This document shows, piece by piece, positions 27,503 through 34,960 of a stretch of 53,955 nucleotides of DNA. Every line of letters begins with the position of its first letter. Positions within the stretch are counted from its first letter, which is position 1. Location: positions 1 through 53,955 of the forward strand of contig CANCRX010000017.1 in NCBI GenBank assembly GCA_947380655.1, in the 5' to 3' direction. A program made the translations under genes and the position numbers. Source of the DNA: Alcaligenaceae bacterium (GTDB lineage Bacteria; Pseudomonadota; Gammaproteobacteria; Burkholderiales; Burkholderiaceae_B). Below the pieces are notes generated by a model that did not search any database, was not told where the DNA came from, and was given only the letters and a program-made list of their open reading frames with translations.

Positions 27503-27662
27503 TTAAAACCTCAAAAAATCCAATATCAATCGGACTGACCCTATTTAAATTATTTTTAGTTAATTGGATTCTTTTTCCATGTTTTACTTTAGCAATTAGC
27601 ATGCCAAACAACTCATCTCTCCTTAGGGAGAGGTCAAAATTATTTTTTATAAGGCCATCCTG

Positions 27663-29081
27663 ATGAAAACCCTCTGGCGCATGAATGCCTCGCTAATCGC
27701 AGAAAAAGTAGGGAGCAAAGCGCTCAGTGCTGTTGAAGTCTCACACAGCGTACTCGAAAGGCTGCACCAGGTAAATAGTCAACTCAATGCCGTGGTGCAA
27801 CACGATGACGCCTGGTCGATCGCGCAAGCCCGAGAGATCGATCAACGTATCGCTCAGGGGGAAAGCCTTCCTCTTGCAGGAGTACCCATTACCGTTAAAG
27901 ACAATATCTGGGTGAAAGGAAAAACGATTACCCAAGGCTCCTTATTGTTTAAAGATTTCGTCGCGCCAGAAGATGCCTGGACTGTCGCAAAGTTAAAAAA
28001 GCTTGGTGCTGTCATTGTGGGCATTACTAACTGCTCAGAATTTGCCTGTAAGGGTGTTTCGAATAATCTTGTCTATGGCCAAACCCGCTCACCCTGGAAT
28101 ACTGATCTCACCCCAGGCGGCTCCTCTGGCGGTGCAGTCAGTGCCACGGCTGCCGGCATTGGGGCACTCGCTTTAGCCACAGACGCTGGAGGCTCGACCC
28201 GTCGTCCAGCAGCACACTGTGGGCTGGTTGGCATGAAACCTACTTTTGGACTCATTCCTTGCGGCCCCAGTTTTGATGAACCGAATTTCGGACTCTCCGT
28301 GATGGGACAGATCGCACGCAATGTCGAAGATGCTGCGCTGATGTGGCGACATTTAGTTCAATACTCACATCGCGACTGGGGATCGCAGCTACATACGGAT
28401 CCTGTGCGCAATCTAGCGCTGCGCGCTGTACCTGACAAAAAACTACGGATCGCCTACAGCCATGATCTCGGTTGTGATTTTGCAATCGATGCAGATGTGA
28501 GACAGGTTGTTGAAAAAATGATCGAAACCTTGCAAAGAGATGGTTACGAGATTGAATGCGTCTCACCCGTATGGCCTGCAGGCGTCAAAGAGTATCCGCT
28601 CCTAAAACTCCAGCAGGCTGGCTTGGCCGCGTTGCATGGCGAAGCCTATGACGCGAATCCTTCTGACCTGGATCCTGATATCGCAGCACAAATTATTTTA
28701 GGCAGAACGCACAGCGCTGTGGATATTACAAAAGTACTGATTTTGCGTGAACACATCTATGCTGCTTACGATAAATTTTTTGAAAGTTACGATTTGCTTT
28801 TATGTCCGACCACACCAACCGTGTCATGGGATATCAATGCGCTGGGACCTAAGACGATTGGCGGAGTCGACGCAGGTCCTCGAGGCCACGCAATTTTCAC
28901 ACCACTATTTAATTACTGTCAGGCACCGGCATGCTCAGTACCGGTCGGACTCACGCGCGACCTACCTGTTGGATTACAAATTGTCGGTCCTCGATATTCG
29001 GACGCATTAATCTTGCAGATGGCCGCACATATCGAGCGTCTTCAGGACGAACCCCAGCAACCACCAATGTGGGATCTTTAA
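27663..29081 (+). CDS. Amidase signature family enzyme
   Basis: 472 residues, a normal amidase signature protein. The Ser-cisSer-Lys triad is Lys79 (PITVKDNIW), Ser154 (PGGSSGG) and Ser178 (DAGGSTRRPA). It probably hydrolyses a small amide; the GatA-like glutamyl-tRNA role is unlikely because gatC and gatB are missing. No signal peptide, so cytosolic. It is divergent from the PotABCD-like operon and ends 13 bases from the convergent uraD-uraH gene, which suggests a common theme of amide or purine nitrogen use, an inference from position. Confidence 0.9.
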   Translation: MKTLWRMNASLIAEKVGSKALSAVEVSHSVLERLHQVNSQLNAVVQHDDAWSIAQAREIDQRIAQGESLPLAGVPITVKDNIWVKGKTITQGSLLFKDFVAPEDAWTVAKLKKLGAVIVGITNCSEFACKGVSNNLVYGQTRSPWNTDLTPGGSSGGAVSATAAGIGALALATDAGGSTRRPAAHCGLVGMKPTFGLIPCGPSFDEPNFGLSVMGQIARNVEDAALMWRHLVQYSHRDWGSQLHTDPVRNLALRAVPDKKLRIAYSHDLGCDFAIDADVRQVVEKMIETLQRDGYEIECVSPVWPAGVKEYPLLKLQQAGLAALHGEAYDANPSDLDPDIAAQIILGRTHSAVDITKVLILREHIYAAYDKFFESYDLLLCPTTPTVSWDINALGPKTIGGVDAGPRGHAIFTPLFNYCQAPACSVPVGLTRDLPVGLQIVGPRYSDALILQMAAHIERLQDEPQQPPMWDL

Positions 29082-29094
29082 TATCAATGAAATA

Positions 29095-29988
29095 TCATTG
29101 ACCGCGATAGGTTGAATAGGCCCAGGGTGTGACAGTCAGCGGCACATGGTAATTGCCCTCTGGATCTTCAATATTAAAAAGAACCGGAACAATATCCAGA
29201 AAAGGTCTGTCACTTTGAATGGCGCCTACTCTACGGAAATACTCGCCCACGTGAAAACGTAATTCGTAGAGTCCGATGCGTAGCGGCTCTCCAGAAATAA
29301 GTTGTTTTGGCGTTCTGCCCCGAGAATCTGTCACTGCATCCACAATCAGACGCCTGACAGATTCATCGTCTGACAGCTCATGCAAGGTAAAACGCATACC
29401 TTCTGCAGGACAGCCTTTGCTTGTGTCCAGTACATGTGTACTCAATGCGCCATTGACACGCAACAGTCCATGCTCGGCAATTTTCGCTGCCAGTCTCAGT
29501 CTAGTAATCCGTCCAATTTCTGTTACAGCTTGCGCCAGCTCAGCACTGCGATCGTTTATCAAGCGTTTTTCGAAATTCCGCAGCACCGATGAACGGGTAT
29601 GACGACTCACACAAATAATAAAAGGAAACCCAAAACGCTCTATGTATGTGGCATTGAGTGCATCCCAGCGCAGCGCTTGGGCCTGATCGAGGCTATTGAG
29701 TGAAAGTTTGCCCTGCTCACGCACAGAGTCCGCAGTCATCTTGCCAGAACGCGCATCCGCGCCCCCTAACTCAGGATGACCCGCTAATAGCTTCAGCAGT
29801 TCCGGCTCGGGTAAGGCCTCAACTTTTGTCATCATCGCCGCATGCAAAGCCTCAGCACTAGCAAAGGGGCGATCAGCTACGACGGCTTGCGCAACCCACT
29901 GCGCATGCTCAAAAACCTCTCCCATCAAACTCACAAACGTAGCTGCGTCGCAGCTGTTCAATGCATCAATCGTAATGGGTGCGCGCAT
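29095..29988 (-). CDS. Fused OHCU decarboxylase - hydroxyisourate hydrolase (UraD-UraH)
   Basis: 297 residues with two whole enzymes in one chain. Residues 1-168 form UraD (OHCU decarboxylase): AGHPELGG with catalytic His71, SVREQG with Glu91, and FGFPFIICVSRHTR at 119-132. Residues 180-297 form UraH (5-hydroxyisourate hydrolase, transthyretin-like): LSTHVLDTSKG with His185, DSRGRTP with Arg225, YHVPLTVTPWAYSTYRGQ with His281 and the C-terminal YRG. The two catalyse consecutive steps from 5-hydroxyisourate to allantoin. Uricase and allantoinase are not in the window. Order is UraD then UraH, as in plant TTL. Confidence 0.94.
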   Translation of the reverse strand: MRAPITIDALNSCDAATFVSLMGEVFEHAQWVAQAVVADRPFASAEALHAAMMTKVEALPEPELLKLLAGHPELGGADARSGKMTADSVREQGKLSLNSLDQAQALRWDALNATYIERFGFPFIICVSRHTRSSVLRNFEKRLINDRSAELAQAVTEIGRITRLRLAAKIAEHGLLRVNGALSTHVLDTSKGCPAEGMRFTLHELSDDESVRRLIVDAVTDSRGRTPKQLISGEPLRIGLYELRFHVGEYFRRVGAIQSDRPFLDIVPVLFNIEDPEGNYHVPLTVTPWAYSTYRGQ

Positions 29989-30099
29989 GATCTCTCCTCT
30001 GCTAGCAATAACAAATATGTCTGCAGCATTGCAATGCTATCAGTAAATGTAAGATATAAACAAAAACTCAACCAATCGCCCTACAGACATAAACCAACC

Positions 30100-30720
30100 A
30101 TGTTCATCAAACCTCTACAGCGCAACTACCTGATTTCGTGCCTGGGTATGTTACTGATGACCGTCTGTCCATCGATCGCGCAGCTTAAAGCTGAACGCCC
30201 GAATCCGATAGTGGTCATGCTTGGGGATTCAATCACGTACGCTGGCGCCTGGAAGAGTTTTTTTCCAAATACTCAAATCATTAATCGAGGTATCTCAGGC
30301 TATAGCACCCACGATCTTTTACGTGAAATGCCATCGACGATTGCATTAGGTCCAGGCAAAATATTTTTGATGATTGGTATCAACGACCTGTTACGCGGCG
30401 CCTCCGTCGAAGAAACATTTAATCGTTATATTTTGATCTTGAATGCTTTAGAGAAAAGCGGAGCAAAAGTCTTTGTAGAAGCAACGCTTGAATGTGCACG
30501 CGAGCAATGTGGCGCAACGGTTGACGCGGTCCGAGCACTCAATCAGATGCTGAAAAATACAGCGCAAGAGCGCGCATTGACATTTATAGATCTCAACCCT
30601 GGCCTGACTGATCAAACACAGGGCTTACTAAAGGTTTACACCACGGATGGACTACACCTGACAACGCTTGCTTATACGTATTGGGCGAAAGAAATTGCAA
30701 ATATGGTTCGCGAAGAATAA
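30100..30720 (+). CDS. SGNH/GDSL-type hydrolase, exported
   Basis: 206 residues from ATG 30100 (MFIKPLQRNYL), which begins a signal peptide ending near SIAQ; the open frame extends 86 codons upstream but these do not look coding. The four SGNH blocks are present: MLGDSIT (nucleophile Ser), GISGYST (Gly), MIGINDLLRG (Asn) and TTDGLHLTTLAY (Asp/His). Lipase, esterase or acyl-transfer activity on an envelope or extracellular substrate. No clear ribosome site. Confidence 0.85.
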   Translation: MFIKPLQRNYLISCLGMLLMTVCPSIAQLKAERPNPIVVMLGDSITYAGAWKSFFPNTQIINRGISGYSTHDLLREMPSTIALGPGKIFLMIGINDLLRGASVEETFNRYILILNALEKSGAKVFVEATLECAREQCGATVDAVRALNQMLKNTAQERALTFIDLNPGLTDQTQGLLKVYTTDGLHLTTLAYTYWAKEIANMVREE

Positions 30721-30740
30721 GTCCAACCATGCGCCATGAA

Positions 30741-31250
30741 TCACTTTAGCGTGTGCAAGAACAAAGTAATTGACAAACCGAATACGCTCGTGGACATCGT
30801 GAAAATCCCCCCACCAATCCAAACCAAATACTTATGAGATTGTGCCAATACCTTGTGGGAGCTCGTGAGGGTAGAAAGATCTGCTCTGAAACTTGCAAAC
30901 TCATTTTTACACTCATCAATCGTAGTTTTTAATCCTGTGATTTCAGCCGTGAGTTTGATGTCAATTTCTGTTATTTTTTTATCAAGGAGATCTGTCTTGG
31001 CCTCTAGACGATCTGTCTTGGCTTCAAGACGATCTGTCTTTGCCTCAAGACGGTCAGTCTTAGTCTCAAGCTGTTCGATTTGAGTCGTGACCTCATTTCG
31101 CATCACTAAAAAATCTGCTTTAGTTGCGTACTGCTCGTGCTCTTGTTCATACACACCCTGCAGCACCTGTGCATGGACCTCTGCTTGCTCGCGAGGCACA
31201 CCGGCATTCACGAGCTGTGTTGCATAAGATAAAGAATTAAACATAGTCAT
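30741..31250 (-). CDS. Coiled-coil protein with C-terminal membrane anchor, copy 1
   Basis: 169 residues. Residues 1-55 form a conserved head (MTMFNSLSYATQLVNAGVP), then a coiled coil, with four tandem heptads of the K-T-D-R-L-E-A type (60-87), then a longer helix and a single C-terminal membrane segment (about 144-166, LVWIGGGIFTMSTSVFGLSI). The layout resembles DUF1640/CCDC90-like bacterial coiled-coil proteins, a weak family match. Function unknown. A paralogue of 146 residues lies at 31872-32312. Confidence 0.75.
   Translation of the reverse strand: MTMFNSLSYATQLVNAGVPREQAEVHAQVLQGVYEQEHEQYATKADFLVMRNEVTTQIEQLETKTDRLEAKTDRLEAKTDRLEAKTDLLDKKITEIDIKLTAEITGLKTTIDECKNEFASFRADLSTLTSSHKVLAQSHKYLVWIGGGIFTMSTSVFGLSITLFLHTLK
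30989..31072. repeat. Four tandem 21-bp units coding a heptad repeat
   Basis: Units begin at 30989, 31010, 31031 and 31052, each with gatctgtctt-type cores and slight variation. They encode on the minus strand successive seven-residue heptads of the coiled coil of copy 1. Copy 2 has mostly lost or never gained them, explaining most of the 23-residue length difference. Confidence 0.9.
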
Positions 31251-31372
31251 CCTGCATCCTTCAAACTAAACGCTTCAGGCTACATTACCTGAAGCGTTCC
31301 AGGTTGAACCGATGCAAAATCAAAAACAATAGTTCTAGAAAAACTATTACACACGCTTACAAATTATGCAGG
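31051..31372. repeat. Near-identical direct repeat, left copy (coiled-coil gene 5' part and leader)
   Basis: 322 bases that match 32113-32434 at a fixed offset of 1062 with only a few substitutions. Both hold the first part of the coiled-coil gene, its ribosome site and about 120 bases of upstream leader. The match stops right at the end of the GNAT gene here. Confidence 0.92.
31269..31298. promoter_or_regulatory. Perfect 11-bp stem-loop in the leader of coiled-coil gene copy 1
   Basis: Arms 31269-31279 and 31288-31298 pair perfectly around an 8-base loop, 19 bases before the coiled-coil gene start. There is no T run after it on the minus strand, so it is probably not an intrinsic terminator. 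It is repeated exactly at the second copy, 1062 bases away, suggesting a regulatory role or an mRNA-processing site. Confidence 0.6.
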
Positions 31373-31861
31373 CCCACTTATCCGAATAAACAACTGCTCT
31401 GTCATCATCGGCCCCCAAGTGCAATCAAGCACTTCTTTCGCCAATACAAAACCATTTTTTTCATACAAATATCGGGCGGCATTTAAGCCTTTGAATGTCC
31501 AGAGCTGCGTTGAATCAAAGCCAGACTGATCACAAAAATCCAGTGCGGTTGCAAGCAAGGATTGGCCCACGCCTGTCGCTCTTAATTGATCACTCAAGAT
31601 AAACCATCGCAGATGTGCAACGCCCTGCCCTATATCCTCACCATCAATGGCGATCGAACCTGCAATCTGGCTATCTAACTCTATTGACCAGATTGCATTG
31701 CGGGGGGATACAAGGCGACTGGCAAACTCAGCCAGACCGGCTGCGACCTTGCTCTCGAAATGCTGTCCGAACCCATATTCGCGAGAATAGTAAGCGGCGT
31801 GCAGCAAAACAACCTGGCCGATCAGGCCAGGTCTGTAGCCTTGATGAATAGCAATCTGCAA
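31364..31861 (-). CDS. GNAT family N-acetyltransferase
   Basis: 165 residues, start TTG at 31861 with AGGA ten bases upstream. The core acetyltransferase pattern is AHLRWFILSDQLRATGVGQSLLATALDFC (the R/Q-X-X-G-X-G/A acetyl-CoA loop) followed by LWTFKGLNAARYLYEKNGF. It looks like the GNAT part of MarR-GNAT proteins, without the MarR domain. It begins 10 bases after coiled-coil gene copy 2 ends, and its own end lies inside the repeated leader, so the two coiled-coil genes bracket it in one direction of transcription. Confidence 0.88.
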   Translation of the reverse strand: MQIAIHQGYRPGLIGQVVLLHAAYYSREYGFGQHFESKVAAGLAEFASRLVSPRNAIWSIELDSQIAGSIAIDGEDIGQGVAHLRWFILSDQLRATGVGQSLLATALDFCDQSGFDSTQLWTFKGLNAARYLYEKNGFVLAKEVLDCTWGPMMTEQLFIRISGPA

Positions 31862-31871
31862 AACACTCGTC

Positions 31872-32312
31872 CTATCTGGTTAGCAGCATAGAAACATTGA
31901 CTCCGAACATACTCACAAACAACGTCACCATCGCCCCACCAATCCAAAGTATATATTTGTGAGAACTTTTTAAAACTGAAATATCGGATTGGAAATTAGA
32001 AAACTCTTTTTTACACTCATTTATCGTAGTCTTCAGATCTGCGATTTCTGCTGTAATTTTAATTTGAAATTCCGAAACTTTTTTATCAATTCGATCGGCC
32101 TTTTCCTCTAGGCGATCAGTCTTAGTCTCAAGCTGTTCAATCTGAGTCGTGACCTCATTACGCATCACTAAAAAATCTGCTTTGGTTGCGTACTGCTCGT
32201 GCTCTTGCTCATACACGCCCTGCAGCACCTGTGCATGGACCTCTGCTTGCTCGCGAGGCACACCGGCATTCACGAGCTGTGTTGCATAAGATAAAGAATT
32301 AAACATAGTCAT
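31872..32312 (-). CDS. Coiled-coil protein with C-terminal membrane anchor, copy 2
   Basis: 146 residues. The first 68 residues are identical to copy 1 in sequence; then a different coil (KADRIDKKVSEFQIKITAEI) and a C-terminal membrane segment (YILWIGGAMVTLFVSMFGVN). It has only one or two of the tandem heptads. The shared head and leader but diverged tail indicate a duplicated gene whose 5' part was homogenised. Function unknown. It is followed 10 bases later by the GNAT gene. Confidence 0.75.
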   Translation of the reverse strand: MTMFNSLSYATQLVNAGVPREQAEVHAQVLQGVYEQEHEQYATKADFLVMRNEVTTQIEQLETKTDRLEEKADRIDKKVSEFQIKITAEIADLKTTINECKKEFSNFQSDISVLKSSHKYILWIGGAMVTLFVSMFGVNVSMLLTR

Positions 32313-32434
32313 CCTGCATCCTTCAAACTAAACGCTTCAGGCTACATTACCTGAAGCGTTCCAGTTTGAACCGATGCAAAATCAAAAACAATAGTTCTAG
32401 AAAAACTATTACACACGCTTACAAATTATGCAGG
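32113..32434. repeat. Near-identical direct repeat, right copy (coiled-coil gene 5' part and leader)
   Basis: Right partner of 31051-31372, offset 1062. It ends 14 bases from the aquaporin stop codon. Confidence 0.92.
32331..32360. promoter_or_regulatory. Perfect 11-bp stem-loop in the leader of coiled-coil gene copy 2
   Basis: Arms 32331-32341 and 32350-32360, identical to those at 31269-31298. It lies 19 bases before the start of copy 2. The same evidence and doubts apply. Confidence 0.6.
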
Positions 32435-32447
32435 GCTACCCACACAA

Positions 32448-33251
32448 TCAGAGATCAAGCGGCTTGCCCATTGCAGCACTCGCTTCGCCAGCTTTGGCAG
32501 GGCCGCGCAAAAAGCGCGCGACAGCCACCGCAGCCAATACGCCAATAAATGACCCGCAGGCATAGACCCAGTAAGTCGAAAAATCGCCGCGTGCAAAGTC
32601 CGGCCCAAACGCTCTGGCTGGATTAAATGCTGCGCCATCAAACGGTCCGCCCATCGTGCCCATGGCCATCACGTAGGCACCTACCGCGAGAGGCACTGAA
32701 CTGCCATCGAGCTTAGGTCCGTTGGTCATGCCAAGTATCAACAAAACCATACCAAAGGTCAGGATCGCCTCAAACACAACGGCCTGATACAACATACCCG
32801 GCTGAGGTGTCACGGCTGCCAAATTGCCGCCCGTTCCAAACAAATAGGCAGCCAAACAGGAGCCCGCCGCCCCAGCCACTAGCTGCACAACAATGTAGCA
32901 GGCAGCCATTGGTATGCCCATATCGCCACGCAAGGTAAAAGCCAGCGTCATCGCAGGGTTGAAATGAGAGGAAATGTCAGCCGTGAAATACACCGCCGCG
33001 ACCAGCCACAGCGCTGCAATCGTCGAGAGGATAAAAGCAAACTGATAGGGCGCAAGCGTCGCACCACCATACCCGGCCAGAATCGCAGCGCCGCCTGATA
33101 AAACAAAGGTCAGGCCCGATGTGCCGATGAACTCGCAGACAAGTCTCCTAGCCCGGTGGTCATCGCTTTTCCAGTCGGCATAAAACCGATCACCAACCTG
33201 CTGTCGCAAAGCCTGCTGGCCAGTAAGGGTAGGTTCAACGCTTGTGCTCAT
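32448..33251 (-). CDS. MIP family aquaporin/channel
   Basis: 267 residues with six membrane helices and both half-helix motifs: HFNPAMTLAF (first NPA) and AAFNPARAFGPDF (second NPA). The second NPA is followed by Arg, the selectivity filter residue. The N-terminal extension of about 45 residues (MSTSVEPTLTGQQ...) is polar, possibly cytosolic. Likely a water or small solute channel; the missing Asp after the second NPA (FNPAR-AF) favours a water channel over a glycerol channel. It starts 13 bases after the fumC stop. Confidence 0.92.
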   Translation of the reverse strand: MSTSVEPTLTGQQALRQQVGDRFYADWKSDDHRARRLVCEFIGTSGLTFVLSGGAAILAGYGGATLAPYQFAFILSTIAALWLVAAVYFTADISSHFNPAMTLAFTLRGDMGIPMAACYIVVQLVAGAAGSCLAAYLFGTGGNLAAVTPQPGMLYQAVVFEAILTFGMVLLILGMTNGPKLDGSSVPLAVGAYVMAMGTMGGPFDGAAFNPARAFGPDFARGDFSTYWVYACGSFIGVLAAVAVARFLRGPAKAGEASAAMGKPLDL

Positions 33252-33264
33252 CTTTATGTTCCGC

Positions 33265-34731
33265 TCAGGTTTTAGCTGCAGGCACGTCAGCAGAGCCAGG
33301 CTTTGTCATATTGATCGGCACAACAATACGATCAAACAAGGCCTCATCTACACCCTTTGCCAAAGCTGCTTGTTTGAGGGTCGTGTCGTGATCAATTGCA
33401 TAATGTGCGATGTCGGAAGCCTTGTCGTAACCAATCACAGGTGACAGCGCTGTCACCATCATCACAGAACGATCAATGTTGGACTTGAGCTGAGCTTCGT
33501 TCACTACCGCGCCTTCAATCATGAACTCACGAAAATGGTCACACATATCCGCCATGATCAAGGCAGAATGCAAATAATTACTAATAAGCAGGGGACGGAA
33601 AGCATTCAATTCAAAATTGCCCTCTGATCCACCCATTTGAATAACAAGATCAGTACCCATGACTTGCATGCACACCATCAGCATGGCTTCGGCCTGGGTT
33701 GGATTGACTTTACCCGGCATGATCGATGAGCCAGGCTCATTGGATGGGAAGGTCATTTCCATCAGACCCGTACGTGGACCAGAGCCCAGCCAGCGCATAT
33801 CGTTGGCAATTTTGTAGAGCGATACCGCTGCGGCTTTTAACGAAGCATGTCCACGTACCATACGGTCGAGCGTACCCAGCGCAGTGAATTTGTTAGTCGC
33901 TGACTTGATCGCGAAACCTGTTAATTCCGACAATACCGCAGCCACCTCATCGCCAAAGCCAACGGGTGAGTTCAGTCCGGTACCGACTGCAGTACCGCCC
34001 ATTGCGACCTGGAGCAGTCCTTCAGTCGCGTACTCAACGTGTGCAATCGCGTCATCCAGTGCACCGACATAGCCCGACCACTCCTGACCGACGGTCAACG
34101 GTGTAGCGTCTTCCAGATGAGTACGTCCAATTTTCACAATTGTTGACCACTGTTTGGATTTAGCATCCAGCGCATCACGCAGACGCTTGAGCGCAGGCAC
34201 GGTTTTTTCCGTTGTCATCTTGTAGACAGCGATATGCATCGCCGTCGGAAACGTGTCGTTACTTGACTGCCCCATATTCACATGATCGTTCGGATGAATA
34301 GGTTCTTGCGAGCCGAGTGTACCGCCTACGAGCTGAATGCAACGGTTGGAAATAACCTCGTTGATGTTCATATTTGACTGCGTGCCAGAGCCTGTCTGCC
34401 ACACATACAAGGGAAACTCGCTATCGAGTTTGCCGCTGATGGCCTCGTCGGCGACTTGCTGAATCAGCGCACCTTTCCATGCAGGCAGGCGCCCTGCTTT
34501 GGTATTGACAATTGCCGCAGCCTTTTTCACGTAACCGTAGGCGTGATAGACCTCTTTAGGCATCTTGTCATGACCAATATTGAAATGAATCAAGCTGCGC
34601 TGCGTCTGCGCACCCCAATAGCGATCGGCAGGCACTTCAATTTTTCCAATGCTGTCGAACTCTTCACGCAGGCCTGTCGCTGCAAGGCCAATAGGTAAAT
34701 TGAGTATTTTGGGGGTTGCTTCTGTTGTCAT
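33265..34731 (-). CDS. fumC: Class II fumarate hydratase
   Basis: 488 residues with an extension of about 25 residues before EFDSIGKIEVPADRYWGAQTQRS. Signature GSSIMPGKVNPTQAE, the B-site PNDHVNMGQSSND and the catalytic GRTHLEDATPLTVGQE are intact. It converts fumarate to malate in the TCA cycle as an oxygen-stable tetramer. An AspA or argininosuccinate lyase assignment is less likely because the pattern YVWQTGSGTQSNMNINEVI is FumC-type. AGGATCC ribosome site; 230 AT-rich bases upstream should hold the promoter. Confidence 0.94.
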   Translation of the reverse strand: MTTEATPKILNLPIGLAATGLREEFDSIGKIEVPADRYWGAQTQRSLIHFNIGHDKMPKEVYHAYGYVKKAAAIVNTKAGRLPAWKGALIQQVADEAISGKLDSEFPLYVWQTGSGTQSNMNINEVISNRCIQLVGGTLGSQEPIHPNDHVNMGQSSNDTFPTAMHIAVYKMTTEKTVPALKRLRDALDAKSKQWSTIVKIGRTHLEDATPLTVGQEWSGYVGALDDAIAHVEYATEGLLQVAMGGTAVGTGLNSPVGFGDEVAAVLSELTGFAIKSATNKFTALGTLDRMVRGHASLKAAAVSLYKIANDMRWLGSGPRTGLMEMTFPSNEPGSSIMPGKVNPTQAEAMLMVCMQVMGTDLVIQMGGSEGNFELNAFRPLLISNYLHSALIMADMCDHFREFMIEGAVVNEAQLKSNIDRSVMMVTALSPVIGYDKASDIAHYAIDHDTTLKQAALAKGVDEALFDRIVVPINMTKPGSADVPAAKT

Positions 34732-34734
34732 GGC

Positions 34735-34960
34735 CGGATCCTAAAAATTAAACAACCTAGCTTGATATAACCAGGCTAAGTATCTTTGAATTCTAAATAA
34801 TGCCTTCAATATAGTTTGAATTTGGTTCAAAAACTTCAATTATTTTTTATAACAAAAAATTTAGAGTAGTTGGGTAGAAAAAAGGGGAGAATATAAGTAA
34901 GAGTGGTGCTGTGTTAATACGAATTTCTGACAATATTTTTTAGTAGCAATTTAGTGAAAA
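34735..34960. promoter_or_regulatory. AT-rich gap between fumC and the PhoD-like gene
   Basis: 226 bases with no open frame and strongly AT-rich. It contains the fumC promoter (minus strand) and the end of the PhoD-like gene's transcript. No hairpin with a T run is seen, so the PhoD-like gene's terminator is not obvious. Confidence 0.35.

Noticed and set aside
27663..29081. GatA subunit of the aminoacyl-tRNA amidotransferase
   Set aside because: GatB and GatC are absent and the gene is paired with a transporter and urate enzyme, so a small-amide amidase is more likely.
29842..30099. N-terminal extension of the SGNH hydrolase frame
   Set aside because: The first 86 codons run over the antisense of uraD-uraH and lack family features; the signal peptide starts at 30100.
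31329..31349. AT-rich hairpin (aatagtt/aactatt) after the GNAT gene as an intrinsic terminator
   Set aside because: The stem is short and AT-rich and the following T run is interrupted. It is also repeated at the second coiled-coil leader, after no gene end, so termination is not its clear role.
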